Positions 15,600 to 22,774 of a stretch of DNA of 64,000 nt are shown here, piece after piece (the stretch's first letter is position 1; the number at the start of each line of letters is the position of its first letter). The stretch is from CAVREM01 sp963728825 (GTDB taxonomy: Bacteria > Acidobacteriota > Vicinamibacteria > Vicinamibacterales > CAVVIG01). Where the stretch lies: NCBI GenBank assembly GCA_963728825.1, contig CAVSLA010000004.1, positions 1,488,001-1,552,000 on the forward strand, in the 5' to 3' direction. The translations under genes and the position numbers were made by a program. The notes beneath the pieces were generated by a model. The model was given only the letters and a program-made list of their open reading frames with translations. It searched no databases and had not been told where the DNA came from.

Positions 15600-16120
15600 C
15601 GCTTCGGCACTCTCCAGAGGAACAGCGGTCGATAGTCGACCACGATCTCCCGTTCCGGCTGCCAGTCACCCATCCGGAACTGGTGCGAGACGACCCGTGT
15701 GCCCGGGCGGAGCTCCTTCAGCAGCTTCGGCCGCAGCCGCTCGTTGATCGACGTCAGCAGATACAGCGTGACGACCGTGGCGTTGGAGAGATCGGCCTCG
15801 AAAATGTCCCCTTCGATGAACTTGACCCGATCGGAGACGCCGGCCTCCTGCGCGCTGCGCGTCGCCTGCGCCACGAGCTTGGGATCGAGATCGATGCCGA
15901 CGCCCTGCGCGCCGAAACGTCGAGCAGCCGCGATGACGATTCGACCGTCGCCAGAGCCGAGGTCGTAGACGATGTCGTTCTTGCCAACGTCGGCGAGACG
16001 AAGCATCTCGTCGACTACTTCTTCAGGCGAGGGTACGAAGTGGATGTCCGGTGTGCGTTTGGGTTGCTGCGCCGCGCTGAGCGTGACGAGGGACAGGAGG
16101 AGGATGGCGATGGCGCGCAT
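15596..16120 (-). CDS. Exported class I SAM-dependent methyltransferase-like protein
   Basis: From the ATG at 16120 the protein is 174 residues with an apparent signal peptide (MRAIAILLLSLVTLSAAQQ), then a Rossmann methyltransferase core: VPSPEEVVDEMLRLADV, the SAM loop VYDLGSGDGRIVIAAARRFG, VGIDLDPKLVAQA, the acidic FIEGDIFEADL and TLYLLTSINERLRPKL. The arrangement is Dot1/lysine-methyltransferase-like. Export is odd because SAM is cytoplasmic; the segment might instead be a membrane anchor. An upstream in-frame ATG at 16141 would mask the signal. The target is unknown. Confidence 0.8.
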   Translation of the reverse strand: MRAIAILLLSLVTLSAAQQPKRTPDIHFVPSPEEVVDEMLRLADVGKNDIVYDLGSGDGRIVIAAARRFGAQGVGIDLDPKLVAQATRSAQEAGVSDRVKFIEGDIFEADLSNATVVTLYLLTSINERLRPKLLKELRPGTRVVSHQFRMGDWQPEREIVVDYRPLFLWRVPKR

Positions 16121-16147
16121 ACGCGCGCCATTAAAGCACAAAAGGAG

Positions 16148-16657
16148 TCAGCGTCCGCAGACCGCCGCAAGCATGCGCACGCGCTGCGGCTCGACTCGTC
16201 GCACCAGGACGTCGAGGCGGCGATTGTCGCCCTCCGGAATGAACAACACCGAGCGCGGCACCTGGGCTTTGAGCGACCGGCCGTCCGCCTCGATCTCGAC
16301 CTGGGTCCACTCACCCTTGGGCTCGACCTTGATTTCGCCGTCTTTCAGGTCGCCGCGCAGCTTGCCCTCGATCTCGATGAGATGGCCGACGTGATTGTCG
16401 AGCCCTTCGTGACGGTCGAGCCAATAGAAGATGCTCGACACCGTCCCTGAGGTGCCGACCGGCCCCGGGACCACGGTGGCATCGGACGATCGCTGCCAGG
16501 CGGCCTCGCCCGGCACGTTGGTGACCAGGTAACCTTCGCCGTTCTGTCCGCGAACCAGACAGCCCGAGAGGCGGATGTCGTTATCGTCAGCGGCCGCGAC
16601 ACCGGCCGTGAGCCCAATGCCCATCGCCACGGCGCACGCCAGGGCCAGATACCTCAT
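16148..16657 (-). CDS. Secreted hypothetical protein
   Basis: 169 residues with a clear signal peptide (MRYLALACAVAMGIGLTAGV, cleavage near AAA-DD). The mature part begins IRLSGCLVRGQNGEGYLVTN and continues with HVGHLIEIEGKL, a layout of short beta strands that may be OB-like. I recognise no family with certainty. It precedes the exported methyltransferase-like gene and the permease pair and may be co-transcribed. Function unknown. Confidence 0.7.
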   Translation of the reverse strand: MRYLALACAVAMGIGLTAGVAAADDNDIRLSGCLVRGQNGEGYLVTNVPGEAAWQRSSDATVVPGPVGTSGTVSSIFYWLDRHEGLDNHVGHLIEIEGKLRGDLKDGEIKVEPKGEWTQVEIEADGRSLKAQVPRSVLFIPEGDNRRLDVLVRRVEPQRVRMLAAVCGR

Positions 16658-16740
16658 GCATTCCTCCTCGAGGAACCGATGCAGAATGCACGCCGGATCT
16701 CTTCGGACGGTATCGCTGAACTGGAGGCGTAGCTCGACTC

Positions 16741-16925
16741 GGAGGTTACGGAGAACACGGAACGGGACACGGAGTCACGAAGTCACGAAGAACGCACGGA
16801 GGAAACCACGGTGCGTGCGACCGCCCCGCGGAGCGGGGCGCCGCACGCGTCGTTCTTCTCCGCGCGTCTCCGCGTCTCCGGGTCCCGTCCCGTGGCCTCC
16901 GTCGCCTCCGTGCGTCCGGCCTCAG
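16741..16925. repeat. Long imperfect inverted repeat (ACGGAG-rich)
   Basis: The 351 bases between 16657 and the BlaI promoter hold no convincing gene. They contain a long imperfect palindrome: the left arm (about 16741-16815) is rich in CGGAG/CACGGAG/CACGAAG units, the right arm (about 16845-16920) is its approximate reverse complement, and a central GCCCCGCGGAGCGGGGC hairpin forms the tip. The purine-rich units resemble the repeat that extends the trpC C-terminus (1001-1045). It is likely a dispersed repeat that could fold into one large RNA hairpin. Confidence 0.65.
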
Positions 16926-16962
16926 GCATTGCGCTGGCCGCCGCTCTGTCTGGATGTACGAC

Positions 16963-17000
16963 AACAATCGTATTGACATACGATTGTTATCGTAGATACT
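16963..17000 (+). promoter_or_regulatory. BlaI-type operator overlapping the promoter of the blaI-like gene
   Basis: A perfect 10-bp inverted repeat AACAATCGTA / TACGATTGTT (16963-16972 and 16979-16988) encloses TTGACA (16973-16978), which is itself a consensus -35. The -10 is GATACT (16995-17000) after a 16-bp spacer. Repressor binding would cover the -35, giving autoregulation. The ATG at 17009 is only 8 bases after the -10, so the transcript should be leaderless. Confidence 0.75.
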
Positions 17001-17008
17001 GGCGGGTG

Positions 17009-17389
17009 ATGAGGCGAGCAGCCCGCCGGCCGACCCGCGCCGAACTGGAGATCCTGCAGGTCCTCTGGTCCCGGGGGCCGTGCACGGTGCGCGACGTCGC
17101 CCGCGAACTGGGGCGCGAAGACTCCTACACCACCGTCCTCAAGCAGCTCCAGATCATGACGGAGCGGCAGTTCGTCTGGCGGGACACGTCCACCCGGAGC
17201 CACGTCTACTCGGCGAGAACCAGGGCGAGCGCCACCGAAGGTCAGATCGTCCGCGACCTCCTCGATCGGGTGTTCGATGGTTCGGCCGTCAAATTGATGA
17301 TGTGTGCGCTGTCGACCGGCAAGGTGTCCGCGAAAGAGCTCGCGGAGCTTCGGAAACTGGTCGACAAGCATCGAGGAGAAGAGCGATGA
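17009..17389 (+). CDS. BlaI/MecI/CopY-family transcriptional repressor
   Basis: A 126-residue penicillinase-repressor family protein. The winged helix reads PTRAELEILQVLWSRGPCTV, RDVARELGREDSYTTVLKQL and HVYSARTRASATEGQIVRDL, with the C-terminal dimerisation part FDGSAVKLMMCALSTGKVSA. Start: ATG 17009 (GTG 17006 is an alternative); both lie a few bases from the -10. It overlaps the following M56 protease gene by four bases, the classic repressor/sensor-protease pair. DNA damage, antibiotics or metals are possible signals; none is indicated here. Confidence 0.92.
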   Translation: MRRAARRPTRAELEILQVLWSRGPCTVRDVARELGREDSYTTVLKQLQIMTERQFVWRDTSTRSHVYSARTRASATEGQIVRDLLDRVFDGSAVKLMMCALSTGKVSAKELAELRKLVDKHRGEER

Positions 17390-19158
17390 CTGTCACGGAG
17401 ATCGCCGGGCGGACGCTTCTGCACTTCGTCTGGCAGGGTGCGCTGATTGCCGGGGCGGTGCAACTCCTGCTCTGGCTGGCGCGGCATCGCGCGCCGGCGA
17501 CGCGCTACGCCATCACCTGCGCTGCCCTCCTCACGATGCTCGCGATGCCCATCGCCACGGGCGTGCGGTTGGCCGACAGGTCGTCGCGCACGACGCCGCC
17601 ATCAGCGGGAGCGTCGGCGACGGTGGCGGTGGTGGCCGATCAGTCTGGAAGCCAGGCGAGCGAGGGCCGCGTGCCCGTTGGAGCGGCTCGCTTTGCGCAG
17701 ACCGCCGCGTCGGCCCCCATCACCTTGAACCTGATAGTGTGGCTCTGGGCGGTTGGCGTCGCGCTGTTGACCCTCCGCATGGCTGTCGGCTGGTGGCGCA
17801 TCCACCGCGTTCATCAGCAGGCGTTGGCGACGCCGCCATCACGCTGGCAGTCGATCGGCGAGCGCCTGGCCGCACAGCTTGGCATTCGCGCCGCAATGCA
17901 CGTCGCCGAGTGCTCCTCGATCAACACGCCGGCCGTCGTCGGGTGGCTGCGGCCGGTCGTCATCCTGCCATTGGCTTCACTGGCCGGCCTGAGCCCGATG
18001 CAGGTGGAGGCGATACTCGCCCACGAGCTCGCGCACATCCGCCGCCACGATTACCTGATCAATCTCGTGCAGGGCGTTGCGGAAATACTGCTCTTCTATC
18101 ACCCCGCGGTGTGGTGGGTATCGGCACGGATGCGAGCCGAACGGGAGCACTGTTGTGACGAGGTCGCGGTGCAGATCTGCGGCAATCGCGCGATCTACGC
18201 CGACGCCCTGATTCGGCTGGAAGCGCAGCGACTCTCCAGGCAGCTGCCGCTGCCCGCGGCGACCGGTGGGCCGCTGGCGATGCGGGTAAAGCGCATTCTG
18301 CAGGTCCGAAACGAAAATACGACGCCCTGGCCGATTGCGGTGCTGGCTGTCGGCCTGGCGATCGCACTTCAGGCGGCGCGCGGGTTTGCCGAGCCCCAGC
18401 CGCCGATCGTGGGAACGCCGCGGGCAACGATCGCTGACACCTGGTCGATATATGCCACCGATCACATCGAGATCTACTACCGGCCCGCTGATCTCAGTCG
18501 CGTCGATGGCATCGCCAGTGCAGCGGAAGCCGCGTACGCACAGGTCCGGACTGCCCTTCGTCACGACCTCTCGTTCAAAGTGCCGGTCATTACCATGACT
18601 GCAGCCGAGGTCGACCCGATCGTCTCGCAGAAGTCCGGCTTCGTCCCACAGTCATTCGGGTATCCACGCTTTGGCCCCGAATTCGACACGCCCGCGCAAC
18701 GAATGGTGGTGCCGGTCGACCTGCTCGAGGCGCAGCCGCGCCTGATCGCGCATGAGATGACGCACATGTTCATGTTCGACATCATCCCCCTTCAACGCTG
18801 GAGCGAAGGGGTGCCCGCGTGGCTGCCCGAGGGGCTTGCCGAGTACGTCGCGGGGATCTGGACGACGGCGGCTTCCGACACCGTGCGGAGCTCGCTTGTG
18901 AGAAACGCCTTTCTGCCGAGCGAGCTCGACGTCCGTTTCCCGCGGCCGATGGACGAGGAGATGCGGCATCTGGGTCACGCCGTGGTGGACTTCATCGACC
19001 ATGAATTCGGTCAGGCGGGGCTCCGGCGCTTTCTGATGGCGCTCCGTTCTCCGTCCGCGCCCGGCGGGCCCACCCCCTACGAGACTGCCTTCGGCCTGAA
19101 GGCCAATGAGTTCGACCGCGACTTCGCCCGGTTCATGCGGGAACGCTTCGCGCGCTGA
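17386..19158 (+). CDS. BlaR1-like M56 membrane metallopeptidase fused to a second metallopeptidase-like domain
   Basis: 590 residues. The N-terminal half is the M56 family: membrane helices (LHFVWQGALIAGAVQLLLWL, ITLNLIVWLWAVGVALLTL), then the zinc site ILAHELAHIRRHDYLINL and FYHPAVWWVSARMRAEREHC (downstream Glu ligand region). A further helix (~residues 308-325) leads to an outside domain of ~230 residues. Instead of a penicillin-binding sensor this holds a second HExxH site, IAHEMTHMFMFD, followed by WLPEGLAEYVAG, as in peptidase-MA/gluzincin domains. The M56 part should cleave the BlaI-like repressor. The outer domain may be sensor or effector (inference). Confidence 0.88.
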   Translation: MTVTEIAGRTLLHFVWQGALIAGAVQLLLWLARHRAPATRYAITCAALLTMLAMPIATGVRLADRSSRTTPPSAGASATVAVVADQSGSQASEGRVPVGAARFAQTAASAPITLNLIVWLWAVGVALLTLRMAVGWWRIHRVHQQALATPPSRWQSIGERLAAQLGIRAAMHVAECSSINTPAVVGWLRPVVILPLASLAGLSPMQVEAILAHELAHIRRHDYLINLVQGVAEILLFYHPAVWWVSARMRAEREHCCDEVAVQICGNRAIYADALIRLEAQRLSRQLPLPAATGGPLAMRVKRILQVRNENTTPWPIAVLAVGLAIALQAARGFAEPQPPIVGTPRATIADTWSIYATDHIEIYYRPADLSRVDGIASAAEAAYAQVRTALRHDLSFKVPVITMTAAEVDPIVSQKSGFVPQSFGYPRFGPEFDTPAQRMVVPVDLLEAQPRLIAHEMTHMFMFDIIPLQRWSEGVPAWLPEGLAEYVAGIWTTAASDTVRSSLVRNAFLPSELDVRFPRPMDEEMRHLGHAVVDFIDHEFGQAGLRRFLMALRSPSAPGGPTPYETAFGLKANEFDRDFARFMRERFAR

Positions 19159-19182
19159 CCACTTCGAGCTTCGGGTCGATCG

Positions 19183-22100
19183 CTAGTCGGTGATCTGAAG
19201 CCGGGACATCAGCTTGGCCAGCCCCTGCCGCGACAGGCCGAGCTCCTCGGCGGCGCGGCCGCGGTGACCGCCGGTGCGCACCAGCGCGGCGCGAATGAAC
19301 CGGTCCTCGAACGTTCGGCGCGCTTCGTTCAGGTGCGGCTGGGTGATGGCGCTCGAGGCTGCGAAGGGCGGCGGCAGGGCGGTTGGCGGGACCAGGCCAC
19401 GCTTCGGGCTGCGGACGGCCAGAGCCGCAAGCACGTTCTGCAGTTCCCGGACATTTCCCGGCCAGTCGTGAGCGGCCAGGGCAGCGATGGTTCGGGGTGT
19501 TAGGACGGCGCGTGACGAGACGCGCTCGGCAGCCATCCGCCAGCAGTGCTCTGCCAGGACCGGGATGTCTTCACGCCGGTCGCGGAGCGGCGGAACCGTT
19601 ATCCGGATGACGTCGAGGCGATACAGCAGGTCGAGTCGAAAGCGTCTGGCAGCGGCCTCCTGCCGGAGATCGCGGTTGGTCGCCGCCACGATGCGAACGT
19701 CGACTCTCCGGGCCGTGTTCTCGCCGACGCGGCGGATCTCGCCTTCCTGAAGTGTCCGGAGCAGCTTGGCCTGTGCGCGCGGTGACAACTCGCCGATTTC
19801 ATCGAGGAAGAGCGTTCCGAGATGCGCTTCTTCGAAGACGCCGGGGCGATCGGAGAACGCACCGGTAAATGCGCCGCGACTGTGCCCGAACAGCTCGGCG
19901 TCGACCAGGTCGTCAGGCAAGGCCGCCGAGTTGAGCGTGCAGAACGGCCAATCCCTTCGCAGGCTGCGCCGGTGCAGGGCGCGAGCCACCAGTTCCTTGC
20001 CGGAGCCGCTCTCCCCTTCGACGAGAACCGCAAATGGCGCGGCGGCGGCCCGCTCGACCGCCGCTCGAACGTCGGCCATCGCGCTGCTGACGCCGAGAAG
20101 TTCTACCACGCCGGGAACAGCGGCGGCGCGGCGTCGCGCGGCGGCCGCAGCCACTGCCGCGGCGGCCGCCGTTGCCGTCATCGTCAGAATCATCCGGGCA
20201 CGTGCCGGATCGGGGGGAGTTGCGACCGTCCACCGGGCCACCAGCGCGCCAAGCACCTCGCCGCCGTATCGAATCGGAACGCTGGCTTCGATTCGTTCGT
20301 TGTCTTGACTGGGTGCGATGGCCTGACGCGAATCGACGGCGCGCGCGCCGATCGACGGTTCCACACGGCCGCCCTCTCCGGCAATCTGCACCATCTCCTG
20401 GCGCTCGCACACGAAGAATGCGATCGCCGTCGCCTGCAACCGCTGGCGAATGTCGCGGCAGATCTCCGCCAGCACCGTGCCATCGTCGTCGGCTCGTTGA
20501 CAGAGCTGCAAGACGTCCATTGCGGCCTCGAATGCTCCCGTTGTGTGATCGGGCACGCGAGCCGGGACGTACAGCGACAGCGCGTTGAAGCCGGTTGCGG
20601 CAACATGTCTTTCGACGGTATCGGCACGGGCGCCGTGCGCAAGGTCGATGAGGAGCGACAGTCGGGCGCGGACCGCTGCCGGCAGCTGCACGCGCGCGGC
20701 CCGGGCCTCGAGTCGCGTGACCGGTCCGATCGCGCCCGAACGACGGGTGGCTTCGGCCGCAATGATGCGAGCCTTGAAGGCCAGCAGGGGATCGTGAGCG
20801 GCACGGGCCGCTCGCAGGCAGACTTCTGTGTCGCGGTGGACCGCCTTGAGGTCGCCAGCCGCAAGGTGGGCGAAGGCCAGCACGCCGTATGTGCTGGCCG
20901 TGAGCTGCGCGTCGCGGTCGGCATCGGCGCGGTCGCAGGCCCGCGTTGCGAGAGACAGCGCCCGGCCGAGGTCGCCGAGGCCGATCGCTACCCGGCTGCG
21001 CGCCATGTCCAGACGGGTGGTGAGGACCGAGCTGTTCGGGGGCGAAATCGATTCCAGAGCGGCCTCGGCCTCGCGGTACTTGCCGCGCCAGAACAGGCAC
21101 CGCGCCAGCGCTGCTCCCGCAGGGGCGACCAGCGCTGAATCGTTGGCCAACCGTACCGCCTCCCACGCCGCGCGAAGCGTCGCCTCCGCTTCGTCCAGTT
21201 TTCCAGTGTCGAGCCGCGCCTGGCCCATCGCGATGCTCGTTTCGCAGAGCAATGCCTCGTCGCGTGCCTTGACTGCGTACGACCGGGCGTCGGTCAGCAC
21301 GTGTTGTGCGTCCCGCGCGTGACCGCGCCTGAGGAGCGAGGTCGCCAAAGCCAGTTGACCTCGCGCGGCCTGACGCCAGTCGGCGCGGCGGGCCAGGCTC
21401 CCGACGACCGCGCGAAGCATGCGCTCTGCGGGAGCGTGTCGGCCGTGTCGAAGCAAACGAACGGCGTCGGCCAGCCGTTCGCGGAGACTCTGAATGTCCG
21501 GCGATTCGGGCGATTGGCGGCCGATCGCGCCTGGCGGTGCCGGGCTTACGGTATCGACGCCGTACACCGCCGGCTGTTCGGCTGCGACCGATGGATAGAC
21601 GCGACGCGCGACGCCATGTCCGAAAGAAGAGCTGCCCCACAGGTGCTGAGCAAAACGGGCCGGCAGGCCGCGAGCACGTCGGGCCGCCTGCTGCGCCGCT
21701 TTCCGGATGTGCGACGACTCGAGTGGCGGGGTGACGGCCAGAACGAGCCGGTCCGCGGCAATCGACTCGAGCGTGAGCGAGCGGGTACGCGGGACGCATT
21801 TCGCGCCCACCGATATCAACACGTGAGGACGCGCAGACACCAGCGTGCGATCCATGAGCGCAATCCAGGACTGGCCATCACTGGTGCGGTCGAAAACACA
21901 CAACGTCCGCCCGCGCAGACCGTCGAGCCACGGTCGTGTCAACAGCGGCAGGGCAACCGGAACGAACCCATGCAGCCGTGCGACGCGCGCCACCTGACGC
22001 GCGGCTACCGAGCCGCCCGCGCCGTCGGGGGCGATCAGCGTCAGCACGCGCGGCGTGGCGTCGGACAGCGAGGCGAGAATTTCGGCTACTGCTGACACCG

Positions 22101-22575
22101 TCGGCCGTTCGATTGTGGTCAGACCGCACGCGGTGAGGTCGTCGATGACGCCTGTCGCTCCGCTTGCGGTGTCGTATCCCGTATCGAAGTTCGGCAGCAC
22201 GACCGGCCGTCCCTGGTCCTCCAGGACATCGGCCATCGACAAGCTGCCCTCGCCGCAGCCGGTTGCACGCAAAAACGTCTTTGCGAAGCCGAGCACTTCT
22301 TCGGCACGGCGCGCCGCGTACCTCAATCGTGACCAGCAGCGCCATGCCTCGAACCGGACCGTCGGCCCGCACGGCCCGTAATCCACCAGTCGGGCGATCG
22401 CCCGGTGATGCAGCCGGAAAAATCGGTCGCACCGAACCGACCATCGGATTTGATCAGTCGGGCCACCGGCGGTCGACAGAACGATCGTGACCCTTCCGCC
22501 GGTCGCCAGGTCGATCGCTCGTCGTCTTGTTTCGCCACCATCCACCACCGCGAAGCGATCGGCGAGCAGTTCCAC
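19183..22575 (-). CDS. Large sigma-54 activator with degenerate ATPase, TPR, GAF, AAA+ and Fis-type HTH
   Basis: 1130 residues, about twice the usual NtrC-family size. Order: residues 1-~150, possibly a kinase-like remnant (FRLHHRAIARLVDYGPCGPT); ~150-330, an ATPase-like region whose loop (IAPDGAGGSVAARQVARVAR) lacks the Walker lysine; ~350-640, TPR-like helices; ~680-800, a GAF-like region (IAFFVCERQEMVQIAGEGG, ASVPIRYGGEVLGALVA); ~820-1060, the sigma-54 AAA+ module with EGESGSGKELVARALHRRS, the sigma-54 contact loop GAFTGA, TLFLDEIGELSPRAQAKLL and DWPGNVRELQNVL; and a C-terminal HTH (RGRAAEELGLSRQGLAKLMS). An intact GAFTGA implies genuine sigma-54 activation. It is divergent from ADOP 1. 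Confidence 0.88.
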   Translation of the reverse strand: MELLADRFAVVDGGETRRRAIDLATGGRVTIVLSTAGGPTDQIRWSVRCDRFFRLHHRAIARLVDYGPCGPTVRFEAWRCWSRLRYAARRAEEVLGFAKTFLRATGCGEGSLSMADVLEDQGRPVVLPNFDTGYDTASGATGVIDDLTACGLTTIERPTVSAVAEILASLSDATPRVLTLIAPDGAGGSVAARQVARVARLHGFVPVALPLLTRPWLDGLRGRTLCVFDRTSDGQSWIALMDRTLVSARPHVLISVGAKCVPRTRSLTLESIAADRLVLAVTPPLESSHIRKAAQQAARRARGLPARFAQHLWGSSSFGHGVARRVYPSVAAEQPAVYGVDTVSPAPPGAIGRQSPESPDIQSLRERLADAVRLLRHGRHAPAERMLRAVVGSLARRADWRQAARGQLALATSLLRRGHARDAQHVLTDARSYAVKARDEALLCETSIAMGQARLDTGKLDEAEATLRAAWEAVRLANDSALVAPAGAALARCLFWRGKYREAEAALESISPPNSSVLTTRLDMARSRVAIGLGDLGRALSLATRACDRADADRDAQLTASTYGVLAFAHLAAGDLKAVHRDTEVCLRAARAAHDPLLAFKARIIAAEATRRSGAIGPVTRLEARAARVQLPAAVRARLSLLIDLAHGARADTVERHVAATGFNALSLYVPARVPDHTTGAFEAAMDVLQLCQRADDDGTVLAEICRDIRQRLQATAIAFFVCERQEMVQIAGEGGRVEPSIGARAVDSRQAIAPSQDNERIEASVPIRYGGEVLGALVARWTVATPPDPARARMILTMTATAAAAAVAAAAARRRAAAVPGVVELLGVSSAMADVRAAVERAAAAPFAVLVEGESGSGKELVARALHRRSLRRDWPFCTLNSAALPDDLVDAELFGHSRGAFTGAFSDRPGVFEEAHLGTLFLDEIGELSPRAQAKLLRTLQEGEIRRVGENTARRVDVRIVAATNRDLRQEAAARRFRLDLLYRLDVIRITVPPLRDRREDIPVLAEHCWRMAAERVSSRAVLTPRTIAALAAHDWPGNVRELQNVLAALAVRSPKRGLVPPTALPPPFAASSAITQPHLNEARRTFEDRFIRAALVRTGGHRGRAAEELGLSRQGLAKLMSRLQITD

Positions 22576-22728
22576 GGCGCCTCCGCCGCCCTCCGGTGCA
22601 AGATGTCCGCCCTCTGCAATCAGGCCTGATTTCCATCACGCAGCATCGAATCGTGCAGATTCTGCAATTGCGGCCCGCACGCCCTCTGTGAATTTCTGAT
22701 GTGGGCGTGAATCACGTATGTAGGGCGC

Positions 22729-22757
22729 TTGACAAACTAACGGTCCAAGCGCAGGAT
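22729..22757 (+). promoter_or_regulatory. Weak candidate promoter upstream of ADOP 1
   Basis: A perfect -35 TTGACA (22729-22734), a 17-bp spacer and a poor -10 CAGGAT (22752-22757). I found no clear sigma-54 -24/-12 pair in 22576-22774, although the divergent gene is a sigma-54 activator. The region also contains a small palindrome (GCAGATTCTGC). Confidence 0.3.
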
Positions 22758-22774
22758 TCTCCCCTGAGTTATTT

